Assembly (NCBI GenBank): GCA_035610835.1
Contig: CM069443.1
Coordinates: forward strand, 85,737,690 to 85,801,689
DNA: 64,000 bases
DNA from: Ophiura sarsii
Taxonomy: Eukaryota; Echinodermata; Ophiuroidea; Amphilepidida; Ophiuridae
Reading direction: 5' to 3'
Shown: positions 36,256 to 47,014 of the stretch, in pieces
How positions within the stretch are numbered: position 1 is the stretch's first letter
Layout: each line of letters begins with the position of its first letter
Translations under genes and position numbers: made by a program
Notes under the pieces: model-generated
The model's input: the letters and a program-made list of their open reading frames with translations, nothing else
What the model was told of the DNA's origin: nothing
Database searches by the model: none

Positions 36256-36388
36256 GGGGGGGGGGGGGGGGTCTCTTCAGTGGAATCTCTTCTTTTCATC
36301 TTGCAAACCTGTTGATTTTATAATGTAATCCGAAAATGTAAAATTAAAAAATATGATTAGGCACAATACTACGTAGGTCTAAGCTTAA

Positions 36389-36742
36389 AGGTAGATGACC
36401 CGATCACATTCCGATTTTCAACTTGAAGTTTTCTATTCTATGAAAGGTCATCCTTAAAAAAGTTGTGTTCCAAAGTTTGAGTTGCATAGCTCTAATGGTT
36501 CTTATTTTAGACGCACAAGATGCTGTGAACTGTACCCATTGAGTAGTGCACAAACTATATCGGTGGTTACCACCATTCGCTGTAATTCGACGTTATTTCA
36601 TCGATTTCTCCGTAATTATACCGATTTAGGCCGTCAAATTTCAGTATGATGATGAGAAAAATACGAGCTTTCATATGATATGAAAATCTCCGTATGTTTG
36701 AAATAATTCTGTGTTACGAAAATGTGATCGGGTCATCTACCT
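36389..36742. mobile_element. Kolobok-like MITE, family 2 copy B
   Basis: TTAA at 36385-36388 and 36743-36746. The left end is AGGTAGATGACCCGATC and the right end its reverse complement. At 354 bp it is the longest copy; the one at 21297-21548 looks like an internal deletion of the same family. Confidence 0.85.
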
Positions 36743-36829
36743 TTAACTAATATTGTCAACTTTTGCTCAAATTTGCTCAAAATCTCATGGGCTTGAGACC
36801 AGGCATACAAAAGTCAAGGTATGGACAGA

Positions 36830-37806
36830 ACCGAGCGAGCATCCATGGGTAAACCACGCCCCATGCCATGCCAGTACCTGTGCCCAAGGCTAATATGCCT
36901 GGTACGGGCCCTTGGCCCCGCACTCGATTTATAGCCTGCCACACTGGCACTATCACTCCCCCCCCTTGCTGAAACACCGAGTGTTGTAGCATAGGAAGGT
37001 TCAAGGAAAACGCCTGCTGAGCATTGTTCACGACCACGCGAGCAGTCAGGATATTACTCATTGTGTTAAAGCTTCGGCTTAACCCCGGATCAAAGCGATC
37101 GACAGAGTAATGCCCGTCTAAACCAATACACATAGTACCACATTCAGCGTGGATGAATGAATATTCGATCCGGCTTGAATAGGGCAATTATATCTAATTC
37201 CCGGATTCGCGCTAGCGGCTTAGCCGCGGGAACCCGGGGGAGGTGAAAAGTCCCCCAGCAGAAAAGGCTGTGTCGAGACCTAACCACCAACTGGCTGATG
37301 GTGAGTGTGCCGGAGGCTACCCGAGGTAACCAAGGCGATGAGACTCGCCACCAGCATGTCTGCTAAAGGCGCAGGGGCCGCCTTTGCTGATAACTATCAT
37401 AAAGCGTGTTTCTGCTGGGCAAGTTACCGCTAATAAACGAAAAGTTTGCCCAGTAGAAACAGGCAGAACCGGGCACAGTCACTGATCGGTTGGAACAGCA
37501 CTCATCATGGGTAAGCCCTGGCTATCCCTGATTAACCAAAAGGATAATGCCCAGCAAACCCACTAAACATAATACCACCATTAAGCGCGGATGAGTGCAC
37601 ACTCGATTCAGCCTGAATGGGGCGATTAAATCTATTCATATTCATTAAATCTATGCCTCCACCTGCGAAAAAACGCTGTGGGAAGTCCACCGGTAGAACA
37701 TACAGTAGCAGGCCCAGAGCCTGCCACCGTTGTTACCTCCGACTGGATGGTGAGTGCCGAGGCTACCCGAGGTAACCAAAGCAGCACCCACCGCCAGCAT
37801 GCCTGG
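36830..37806. repeat. Tandem array of about 450-bp units
   Basis: Corresponding words recur at about 450-bp spacing: TGCCTGGTA (36896), TGTCTGCTA (37357), TGCCTGGTA (37800); GGCTACCCGAGGTAACCAA near 37314 and 37762; AGC-GTGGATGA/AGCGCGGATGA near 37145 and 37590. GC content is higher than the surroundings. A further piece continues at 39759 beyond the foldback element, so that element landed inside the array. A minus-strand frame of 136 codons at 36777-37187 lies in the first unit and has no counterpart reading in the next, so I do not call it a gene. Confidence 0.75.
37408..37460. repeat. Hairpin inside the 450-bp repeat
   Basis: GTTTCTGCTGGGCAA (37408-37422) pairs with TTGCCCAGTAGAAAC (37446-37460), a 15-bp stem with one mismatch. 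The loop is 23 bases. It is absent from the neighbouring 450-bp unit as far as I can see, so it may be a small insertion. Confidence 0.75.
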
Positions 37807-39758
37807 TAGGGTGCATCGTCTCCCCCTTTTGTCAACCAAATTTAATGTAGCTAGTCTTAAAATGTGCCAAATGTTAAAATAATAAGATTCCCAAAATTTA
37901 AATTCATTCCGAGTTCGTCTTCTGGGTCCTCCGTGGCCCTAAAATTTGAATGAATAACCTATGGGAACATTGCGCAATAGCCATATGGCAGCTATACATT
38001 TTCTTAAGTAATTAATGGTACATACAATGGCTGCCATGAATTTTAGGCTCATGATTACAATGGTTTGTACCCGGAGTCTGTTTTTAATCAAATTTGAGTT
38101 TTAAATTCAAATGAATATAGCATATTCGCCACAATAATGAATAGCTGCCATGTGATATGACAGGCTTTTTACAAAGCGTAATGTACTGCCATTTACAAAT
38201 AATGGCTGTATTTTAACTATATTTTAAAGCACACTGGCTCTTCAATGTAAGTGTCTTGAGGAGGTAGTTGGGTAGTCCTCTGCAGCTTGTGCATCTGAAG
38301 CTAGTCTACTTTGATTGTAGCCCTTTCTCATCAAATCATTACTTCAGCCAAACCAATGCTTGGCACCACAATCTGATCCAATGATCCCAGTGAGAGAAAC
38401 ATTTTTCTCGGGGCGTCGCGGTTTTCGGATGGCAGCGGTTCTCATAAGATGTGATTAGAAGGAAAATAGATTTTAAAAAATGGTCTACAAAGGAGACTAT
38501 AATCAGAAGCAGGATCAATACCTTCCACAATCTGGTTGCCAGACAGACAGAGGGTGAGGGTCAAGCCCAGTAGTAAGCTGGGGCCACTACCCTTGCCAGT
38601 AGGGAAGGACTGCATCCAGGGGCTGCCACATGCTGGGAGGCATCTTAAAGACAACTCACGATTCCAGGAGGACAACTTGCGATTGCCGCAGGACGATTCA
38701 TGGTCAATTAAGGGACAGCTCGTCCCAGGGGGCTGGAAAATACCAGGCCTGGACGAGACTCCTGAGGGCCAGCCAGTAACAGGAAGCACCTGAGAGAGGC
38801 TCTAACAACCCGAGGGCCAGCTAGAGTGGTGCTCCACAGAAGATCCAAACAAAATTTTCTTTTTGGTGGGCTTATTAGCAACAAAAGAAGAAAAAATAGA
38901 GATCTGTGGCACACCACTCTGGCCCTCAGGCCATGAGGGAGATGCAGAGCCTCTCTCAGGTACTGTCTGTTACTGGCTCAGACTGGCCCTCAGGAGTCTC
39001 CACCGGGCCTGTCTCATCCGGCTCTTGTGGGACGAGAAGTCCATCGTTGACCATGAGTCTTCCTGAGGTGACCGTAAGTTGTCCTTTGAGATGATTACGA
39101 ACTTTTGTGGTGGAGGCTGGCCAACCAGCCCACCACCCTCCTGGAAGCAGTCCTTCCCTACTGGCTAGGGTAGTGGCCCCATCTACTACTGGGCTTGACC
39201 CTCACCTTCTGGCTGGTGACCAGACTGTGGAAGGTCTTCCTGCTTCAGATGCACCTGCTTCAGATGCACCTGCTTCAAATGCACAAGCTGCAGAGGACAA
39301 CCTAACTACCTTCCTCAAGACACTTAGACCCAGTGTGCTTTAAAATATACCGTAGTTAAAATACAGCCATTATTCATAAATGGCAGTTCTATGCTAAATA
39401 AGCATGTCATATCACATGGCAGCTATTTATTTTTGTGATGTTAATGTCATATTCATTTGAATTTTATCTTCAAGTTTGATTGAAAACAGACTCCAGTTAC
39501 ATACCATTGTAATCATGATTCTAAAATCCATGGCAGCCATTGTATACCACTGATCACTTAAGAAAATGTATAGCTGCCATATGGCTATTGCGCAATGTTC
39601 CTGTAGATTATCCATTCAAACTTTAGGGCCACGGAGGACCCAGAAGACCAACACCGAATTAATTTAAATTTTGGGAATCTTATTATTTCAACATTTGGCA
39701 CATTTTAAGACTAGCTACATTAAATTTGGTTGACAAAAGGGGGAGACGATGCACCCTA
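37807..39758. mobile_element. 1.95-kb foldback element (hAT-like by duplication)
   Basis: An imperfect palindrome. It starts TAGGGTGCATCGTCTCCCCC and ends with the reverse complement (about GGGGGAGACGATGCACCCTA). The arms match inward through CAACCAAATTTAATGTAGC, GGCAGCTAT words, GGTGAGGGTCAAGCCCAGTA and CTCCTGAGGGCCAG, and converge near 38860-38890. Both flanks carry ATGCCTGG (37799-37806 and 39759-39766), an 8-bp target duplication. That and the TAGGG terminus fit hAT-type integration. The left arm has an extra block of about 210 bp (38302-38509) absent from the right arm. The right arm carries three 15-bp copies of CTGCTTCAGATGCAC (39238-39285). Several overlapping open frames in the inner, GC-richer half are not clearly conserved between arms, and I see no transposase motif. 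Confidence 0.88.
38302..38509. mobile_element. Small insertion in one arm of the foldback element
   Basis: This stretch has no counterpart in the opposite arm. Its ends are weakly inverted (TAGTCTACTTTG against TAGTCTCCTTTG on the other strand), and both edges border a GAAGC word. It is probably a small TIR element that inserted after the palindrome formed. Confidence 0.5.
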
Positions 39759-39766
39759 ATGCCTGG

Positions 39767-40574
39767 TACTGGCGCGGGGGCATACCCTGTGTTTTCGCTG
39801 ACGGATATGGGTCATTCCACAGTAAACCAACACCGCGGGTATCTTGGGAAATTCATGATTGTTTTGTGGAAACTATTGGTATCATTTGCTTGTAACATTT
39901 ACATGCAGTAGATAAGGGTAAGGAGAGATAGTTCTGAAATTTTCAGCCTAATAGCATGTTTTGTTTTTTATTTTATAACCTTTCATGTGCCAAAAAAGAC
40001 CAAATTTGGGTCTCGTTATCCTGACACGACAAAAAAAGGTAATTATAATCATAACTTTTCAAGAAAACTGAATGATAAACCCAGTAAAAATGATTATAGT
40101 ACAAAAACAAATGGTCAGCACCCATCAAAACCATAGAGAGAATTAATGTTAGTTTATTTGTAAAGCTACTAACAGCCGTTCTTCATTTTTGCAATAACCG
40201 TCAAACATGTATGTCAAACATTTACCAAAACTTGCAGATCACCTCCTGTATTAATGCTGATATTGCAGTGTTCCAATTACCTACACATAGTCAATGTCAA
40301 AAGAGTTAGGTACTCTGATATTTTTAGGAATTAAGCACATCAACTTTTTTCAATTACAGCTTTTAGAATGTACATATGTAACAGTCCAAAATGTATGTCA
40401 ATGTTTGACCGTTATATATTTTCTAAATTATACATGTTATAGGTACCAACTAGTATTGAAAATGGTTTGCAGTGAAGAAACTAGTGTATTAATTATTTCT
40501 TGAAAGTGAACATTATAAAATATTTCAGTTTTACCACTGAAATTTATGTTTGTCAGTTTAATGTCACATTATAA
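39767..40574. other. Gene-free interval
   Basis: The first bases continue the 450-bp repeat interrupted by the foldback element. After that it is AT-rich. The word ATGTCAATGTTTGACCGTTA (near 40393-40412) has an inverted partner at 42259-42279 just beyond the next element. Confidence 0.45.
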
Positions 40575-42257
40575 GGCCCTTCACAATAAATTGTGTGTTT
40601 CCGGTTACAAATTTGAAAAAGGGGATGAGGCGACTTTTTATTATTTATTATTGATTAATTTGGGGATTTTATTATTTGGGCACGGTTCAAATTAATATCG
40701 GCACCGCTTCAGTCTTTTGACTGACAACAAAAGGTATACACCATAAAACAAGGCTATACAATGTTGATTGATTAGCAAGAATGACTATGACCATGCCAGC
40801 AGGGGAGGGGTGGGAAATAAGATAGACCAAAATAGCTACCAATTGTTTTTATTAAACAAAATGTTGAAAAAGGGACCACCGGAGATACCAAACAAAATGA
40901 ATTTACAATTAAAAAAGGGTCTTTTGATATATACAAGATGGCATGGTCTGTTCTACAGTAGACCTACTCCCACCCCTGTGGTTGCATTTCACTTTGGTTC
41001 AACTAAGGTAACGTATTTGAAAAACTGTTTTTTATGCATAGAAAATAAAAAGCTAGAAACTACAACGGCAAAACACATGAGCATTGGACAGCCCTCACCC
41101 AAATACAGCAAAGTAACATTTTTCCTCCCAGCACTCATCCTCCCCACCCCCAGACCACCCAAATGATACCCACCCGACCCCACCCCACCGTGCAGCAAAA
41201 ATTAAAAATCATGTTGGCCATTTTCCTCCATCACCCCTTCACCCAACCCATCATCCTCCCCCCACCCCATCCCCAATCTCAAAATGTATACAGCAACAAG
41301 TTTTTCTCCATTACCCCCCCCCCCCCCCCCATATCCACCACTACATGACTACCACCCCCTCGACCCACCCAATCTATATAGCAAACTGCAAACTATCATA
41401 CGGTCATTGATACCAACCGCAAAAGCCAAGAACCGCAAAATCTAATTGATATTTGACATTTTGAGACATGTGGTCAATTCATTCATGGTTTGTTGTGACT
41501 CACCAAGCACCTAGGCCTACAACTACACTACTAGCAGGAATATTAAATCTAACTCAAAAGAACACCGATCAAGGCTACTGACCACGATAGAAAGCGCATG
41601 ATTTTTTTCAAACACCAGTAGGCCTACTCTAAGCCATTTGCACGTCACGATATGCGTGTAAATTTATTTTTAGGTTGCCAAATTTTAAACCGACCAAGCG
41701 AAAGTCATTTTCCAATGTTATTTCTATTGGAATTATTCAAATAAATACTATACAAATCGATTACAATCAATTATCACACTCAATCTGGATTCGTAAAACA
41801 TATAAAACCAAAACTAAATAAAATATCCAATGTTTATACATTTACTTGGTACTCGCTAGACTTGAACTGTGCTGAAGAAAGTTCAGGCCAACATAGTTTC
41901 AAGTATTGTCTTGTCATGACGGGTGTGTCAGATGATCAATAACCTTAAGCATGCGATGTAGACTATATTCAATCTTATACGCTACAGTTCATTTACGATT
42001 ACGCATTGCCTGTTATATTCAATAGACACTTGTAGTATACTACAGCGACCCATCGATTTCGTGTTACTGGCAAGTCACGAACGCAATGATCAAAATGAAA
42101 TTCGGGTCTAAAAATGTGCGAAATAGATGGGAAAACAGCATTTTTCAAAGGGAAAAAGTAATATAATAAAATATTATCAAATAATAAAATATATGACGAG
42201 GGGGGACTTTTGGACGTGCGCTCGTAACAGGAAACACACATTTTATTGTGAAGGGCC
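40575..42257. mobile_element. PIF/Harbinger-like non-autonomous element
   Basis: Starts GGCCCTTCACAATAAA and ends with the inverted form. The TIR is about 38 bp and includes TGTGTGTTTCC and GTTAC. Three-base duplications TAA lie at 40572-40574 and 42258-42260. The TWA target and GG-starting TIR fit PIF/Harbinger. Length is 1683 bp. Open frames inside (for example 40768-41166) run into C-rich low complexity and show no transposase motifs. Confidence 0.8.
41085..41380. repeat. C/A-rich low-complexity tract
   Basis: Plus strand dominated by CCC, CACCC and CCACCC words with a 14-base C run near 41317, inside the Harbinger-like element. It resembles the larger tract at 61165-61735 in composition. 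Confidence 0.75.
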
Positions 42258-43249
42258 TAACGGTCAAACATTGACATACAGGGGTAAACTAAAATGCATG
42301 TTATAGTTCAGGTAATTATCAGTCAGTGATGTAAATGGTTTTAAAAAAAGAACTCAATAGAAATCCATATGATAAAATCATTTTAAAAGTGAATATATGT
42401 AACATTTTGAGTCTCAGCCTTGAAAGGGTAAATAACGGTCGAACACTGTGAATAACAGGTATGTCAATGTGCGACCGTTATATTTCCCATAGACTTGCTG
42501 TAGGCCAATTTTAAAAGTTTCAGATAGAGAGTTGAAATTTACCCAACTATCTCTCTATTTATTACAAGTGAAAAGGAATGTTCAATGTTAAAATTATGAA
42601 ATCAGAGAATTATTTGCTCTATTTATGTTTGAATATTTTGACATTTTTCAGGATTTGGTGTTGGTTTACTGTGGAATTGCCCATATGCGGTGTAGCTGCC
42701 GGCACCGAGACCCTCGGGCAGCTGCTACGTGCATCCGGCTGGTTAGCTACTACCTCGAGAGGCAGCCCCCGAGCTTTTCGTCTAAGTTGCCTGGTTGAGC
42801 TGTGTACTGAACGGGGACTAGTCCCACCTTTCCACTGATAACACCGACCGTCTCAACTTGCTGTACAGGCCTGGCCTGTACAGTAGCTGAGACAGCCTTG
42901 GAAGCTCCGGCAACAGAGCTCCCTGCACCAGTAAGAGGGTGGCCAACAGACAAACCAACACTTACACTACAGGTGCGCCGTTCACTGCACGAACATGAAT
43001 GTTGAACCATACATGATAAGTGTGGATCCCAATCGGGGACTAAATCCGGGCACTCGGTGCATGGGTGCGACATAACACACTGAACGCAGTTTAAGATGTT
43101 AATCAGATCTATAGGTAGATTGATAACCAAAGGGCTAGCGGCGAAAAGTACAAAGCTGCTGGCTGGATACAATGTATGTAGTAGGACGAATTAAGATTCA
43201 AATTAACTTGGAAATTTTTAAGTTATGGAAACTCAGTCGAATGTGTAAA
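42258..43249. other. Interval with TAACGGTC motif repeats and one open frame
   Basis: AACGGTC words on both strands (42260, 42433, 42475) make small inverted repeats. The GC-richer part from about 42680 to 43110 holds the open frame listed next. Confidence 0.4.
42750..43172 (-). CDS. Unrecognised 140-residue open frame
   Basis: A minus-strand frame of 140 codons in locally GC-richer DNA. Residues about 28-64 are cysteine-rich (CVQCVMSHPCTECP, then SCMVQHSCSCSERRTC), and the rest is valine/serine/alanine-rich. No known family is recognised. The opposite strand is also open over part of it. It could be a decayed exon or part of a transposon ORF1-like protein; I cannot tell which. Confidence 0.25.
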   Translation of the reverse strand: MYPASSFVLFAASPLVINLPIDLINILNCVQCVMSHPCTECPDLVPDWDPHLSCMVQHSCSCSERRTCSVSVGLSVGHPLTGAGSSVAGASKAVSATVQARPVQQVETVGVISGKVGLVPVQYTAQPGNLDEKLGGCLSR

Positions 43250-45222
43250 TGGGTGTTTCCATAAATAAAGTGGCCAATGTGGTACGTGACATGTAACACA
43301 AGTTTGGTCTAAATATTCAAAATGTGTCTATATTAAGTGAATAACCACTTTCATAATATGTTCCATTATTCTATTTCATGAAAATGGATGAGAACAGGCC
43401 ATTGAAGCGCACAGAGATACATGTTCACCATTATAACATCAGTATTTCTTTGAATTACTCGTCTCCCCGTGTAACTGAGACACCAAAATGTGTCAATGTG
43501 CCTGGCAACTGCAGAAACTGTCTGATCACTTTATTTTGGTTTTTCTAAAAGACATTTACCAATTTGCTTTACTCTATAAACATCATTAACAGTGAAAAGA
43601 TGGGATTAACTATGATTTTTTGGGTGGTGGAATTGATATTTCATACGTCCCCGTGTAACGAAGACACCAAACCTTAGTTTCATTGTAACACAAATTATAT
43701 TGATAAAGTGGAAACTTTGTTCCATGTATGCTAAGAGCCTATACCAAGAGACAGTTTATCCACAATTTATTCATAAATTGTGCTAGCACTTAACTACAAT
43801 GTTACCCTAAAGTTCTCACAGCGTAACATTTTTGGAGACACCAAATGTAATAAATTCAAACTTAAAAACAGCTTTATTTTCCATGTTTGTTGCAATTTCA
43901 GTTTAAAGGAGGTGTCCCGCAAGCACAACATTGTGCATTATGGTAGAAAAGTAATTGTTGAGCCCAAATTGCTTAGTTATTTAGACCAACACATCATACT
44001 AATTATTAAAAAAAACAAAAAACTGCCACCACTCAATATGCGACATTTAAAATGTACGGCGATCGAAAGCCCCGGTTTCGATGACGTCATTATTATTGGT
44101 GCTTAATTTGCGCAGGTACATTGTATAACTATGACTTCATCGACACATGGGGCTTTCGATCGCCGCTAATAAGGCCATTTTTTTTTTATGTTGTCCTCCA
44201 CAACTTTCACAGAGGAGGGGCGGGGGCGGGGGTGGGGTGGATTTATTTTGTCTTCTTTTTTTCTTTCTTTTACCAGCGGAAGCTCAAAGTTCAGCCAATA
44301 AGAAGTTGAAATCACTCTTAAGAGTCGCACAAATACATGTTATAAACACTTAATGTAATATTCAATGCCATTTAAACTGTTTAAATAAAAATCTGAACAA
44401 AATCTGAAGAAAAAAACTGGAAAAAAAATCTCTGAAAAAAAACAAAATCTGATTTTTTTTAAAAAACAAATCTGAAAAATAAATAAATCTGTGAGCGGCC
44501 CTAAATCTTACGAGCGGGCGGTCGAGGACAACATAACATAACAAAAAATAAATGTTGGCCTAATTTTAAAAATTGCATGTTGAGAGATGGCACTTTGTTT
44601 TTGTTTTTGTGATAAGTATGATGATTTGATTATAATTACGCAATATGGGCTTGATCATTATTTTCCTAACATTAATGCACAATGTTGTGCTTGTGGGACA
44701 CCTCCTTTAACTTCTCTATTATCCTTTAACCTATCAGAAAGGCATGTAAATCAACAAAAGGGAAATAAGATGGAGATTATTGTCACTGTTATTTTTTTTT
44801 TAAACTGCCTTTGAGACACCAAATGTTACACCGTGACGGTAAAATTGCCATGTATTCAATTATTACTTCTCAGTTATTTGCTTTATGAAAATTGTGTTTA
44901 ACATTCAAAGCTAGTTTGATATTGATCATTTAGCCTTCAGATAACACAGTTACTAAACACCATATTGTTAATTTAGTTTGAATCAGTCTTTTTATGTCAC
45001 ACTTTTTTGCCAAAATTGTAGGACATTTTGCAGAATTTTCACAAAAATGAGATTTCTGTTGTTGATAATACATGTTGTGGTGTTATAAAATACCAGTGCA
45101 ACTTTATGGACTTAATGAGATTTTATAATGAAAATTAACTATGTACATTCGTATAATAGGACATTGAACCATTTGGATTAGACAATGCAAATTTACCACT
45201 GGAACCTGAATGGAAACACCCA
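43250..45222. mobile_element. Possible TIR element enclosing a family 3 element
   Basis: TGGGTGTTTCCAT at 43250 has an inverted match, ATGGAAACACCCA, ending 45222. Within, GAGACACCAAA-type words recur at 43488, 43664, 43833 and 44812. No target duplication was confirmed and no transposase is visible, so this is a tentative call. Confidence 0.4.
43917..44706. mobile_element. Kolobok-like element, family 3, full copy
   Basis: TTAA at 43913-43916 and 44707-44710. Ends AGGAGGTGTCCCGCAAGC and the inverted form begin TIR arms of roughly 160 bp including ACAACATTGTGCATTA. An inner pair of inverted words (TTATGTTGTCCTC at 44187, GAGGACAACATAA at 44524) suggests a further insertion or foldback in the middle. 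TGACGTCA lies at 44082. Confidence 0.85.
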
Positions 45223-45241
45223 TTATCCATGGGTGTTTCCA
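45211..45241. repeat. Perfect 12-bp hairpin
   Basis: TGGAAACACCCA-TTATCCA-TGGGTGTTTCCA. The left arm is the right end of the putative element at 43250-45222, so the extra copy may be a neighbouring element end. Confidence 0.85.
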
Positions 45242-45535
45242 CTTAATGATACCATTTTTTGTTTGTATGGCTCTAAATGTTGTTTCAAATTGATGTTCTA
45301 GCTCATATTTGGCCAACACTACTGTAAAGTGCATATACAAACACCACATCCGAAGATGAGAGGGTTACGCATCACATACCAACATATAGAGGATCGCATA
45401 GGCGATTCAAAAGGGAACTTGAACAATTTAAATAATTTAACAGCGTGGCAGATAACTATGTACCGCAAGTTCCACAACTCAAACAAACATTAAAGAAGCC
45501 TCGACTCATATCCCAACTTAAAAAGCAAGGACGTG

Positions 45536-45607
45536 AGCCGGTGCGGGAATCGAACCCGTGACCTTTCGAACACAAGTCGAATGCTCTAACCCCCGAGCTA
45601 CCCGGCC
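45536..45607 (-). tRNA. tRNA-Thr(UGU)-like sequence, probably SINE head or pseudogene
   Basis: Reads as a 72-nt cloverleaf on the minus strand. The acceptor arm has a G-U first pair and a mismatch at the last pair. The D stem is GCTC/GAGC, the anticodon stem TTCGA/TCGAA with loop CTTGTGT (anticodon TGT), and the T arm CGGG-TTCGATT-CCCG with its first pair mismatched. The box A-like TAGCTC...GTTAGAGC and box B GGTTCGATTCC are intact. Purine 37 and the mismatches are unlike a functional tRNA-Thr. Tail sequence beyond the 3' end, and the fact that its translation (SSGVRAFDLCSKGHGFDSR) is a familiar artefact in animal proteomes, point to a tRNA-derived SINE. Confidence 0.7.
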
Positions 45608-46143
45608 GTCTCCGATAAACAGAGTACAGACCAGATAGTAGTGATATAGAGCAGTCATGGATTCTAATTGACAAACAATACAACAACACACGGTATATGA
45701 TGAGATCATTTAAGATGCTTACTCGCAATAAAACAATAAACACGTTAGGCCAAACAAAATAAAAGGTTCGTCTCAAAGCTTGCGCGCGCATTGGTTTTGA
45801 AATGCCAAAATACCGCGTCTGAAATGCAGAAAACTTTCAAATCAATTTTCTTTTTTCCCTACAAATTTTTATTTCGAGTTTTTATTAAAAATATCGGCAG
45901 ATTTTCCTTTTCTCAAACTTTTACATGACTCAGTTCTTCAAAAAACGCTGCACAATTGTTATTTACACAACTACATCACAATAAATTCATTTCAAATAGA
46001 ATAAAACAAATATCAGAAAGTGTCAACGGTTGCAAATAGTAAGAGTAAAAATTGCCACATAAATAAAAAAAATGTCGCCCGATTTTGAAGCCTTCGCAAG
46101 CTTTGAGACAAACTTTTTGTTGTTGTTTGGCCTTATGTATGTT
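45608..46143. other. Gene-free interval
   Basis: AT-rich. Nothing recognised. Confidence 0.4.
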
Positions 46144-46262
46144 ATGGGCTGTGCAACCACAGCCCATAAACCCAAAGTTCCATTTTTTCCACTTGGCATT
46201 ATTTCCCCAATCCTGCTCATTATTTCCCAGGAGCGGTGTGGTGTTGCCAGATGTGTATTGTA
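46144..46262. repeat. Inverted fragment of the outer hAT-like element, with hairpin
   Basis: Reverse complement of this segment matches about 30180-30310 (GGGAAATAATGA, ATTGGGGAAAT, AACTTTGGG and GGGCTGTGGTTGCACA-like words). It begins with a perfect hairpin ATGGGCTGTG-CAAC-CACAGCCCAT at 46144-46167. Confidence 0.75.
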
Positions 46263-46405
46263 ATTGTCTGACAGTGTGAAGTACATGTATGAGTTATTCC
46301 CAAACTTTTGTGTTAGGCCAAGTAAAATAATAAATGTGTTTCTCATAGAATTTTGTACAGCCCGATGGACTTGGACTCGGAACTTTGGAGATGGACTTAC
46401 ATTAA

Positions 46406-46915
46406 AGGTATACTAATCAGGGGTTAAAATATTTTTTTGGCTGTGAGGGCTATTTTGAGCAAAATCTGCCAAAAAATCGCCCCGAGTAGGCCTACATTTT
46501 ACCATAGGCCAGAATTTTCTCAGGGGGCTATTTTGTGAAAACTGGGGGCTAATCGCCCTTCGCCCCTGTCTATTTTGAGCCCTGTATACTATGCAATCTT
46601 TTCCAGGGAACGCCCTCAATCCTCAAGAGAAAAAATCTGATCATAAATCATACATTCCAAGGTACAGGGTGATACGATTCATAATTAGGTACTTCAAAAT
46701 CATGGTTAACCCAATCAGTATATTCTTTTACTCTAAATTCACTCTAAAATTTTGAGGTAGGCCTTATTACTAGAATCGTATCGATCACTAGTAAATTGGA
46801 ATATATTTATGATTTATGATCAGAAATGTAAATCTGCAAGCAAATCTGCTTCCAAAGAAAAATTGGAGGATTGAGGGCGTCTCCTGGAAAAGATAACATA
46901 ATATATAGCCTATCT
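46406..46915. mobile_element. Kolobok-like MITE family 1 copy D, diverged and interrupted
   Basis: TTAA at 46402-46405 and 46916-46919. It keeps the family 1 words (GGGAACGCCCTCAA, CTGATCATAAATCATA, GATACGATTC, TTGAGGGCGT) but is more diverged than the copies at 18433, 20391 and 25045. A 167-bp element is inserted near its left end. Confidence 0.75.
46418..46584. mobile_element. hAT-like MITE nested in the family 1 MITE
   Basis: CAGGGGTTAAAATA at the left, and the reverse complement of CAGGGCTCAAAATA at the right. Flanks read TATACTAAT (46409-46417) and TATACTAT (46585-46592), an 8-bp duplication with one extra base on the left. The host MITE sequence continues across the insertion. Confidence 0.8.
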
Positions 46916-46981
46916 TTAATATTAATAGAGAATCCCTATGGCCTATTCCCTACACATTTATGTGTTTGTTAGTTCAGACTT

Positions 46982-46982
46982 C

Positions 46983-47013
<31 letters not shown>

Positions 47014-47014
47014 A
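46982..47014. repeat. C run followed by (CA)n microsatellite
   Basis: About 18 C, then eight CA dinucleotides. Confidence 0.95.

Noticed and set aside
36777..37187. A 136-codon minus-strand frame.
   Set aside because: It lies in the tandem repeat of about 450 bp and is not kept in the next unit; no motif recognised.
38442..39343. Several overlapping frames inside the foldback element.
   Set aside because: They do not correspond cleanly between the two arms and overlap on both strands; no transposase motif. I cannot exclude a decayed gene.
45456..45791. A 111-codon minus-strand frame containing SSGVRAFDLCSKGHGFDSR.
   Set aside because: This is the translation of a tRNA-like sequence, a common artefact in animal annotations.
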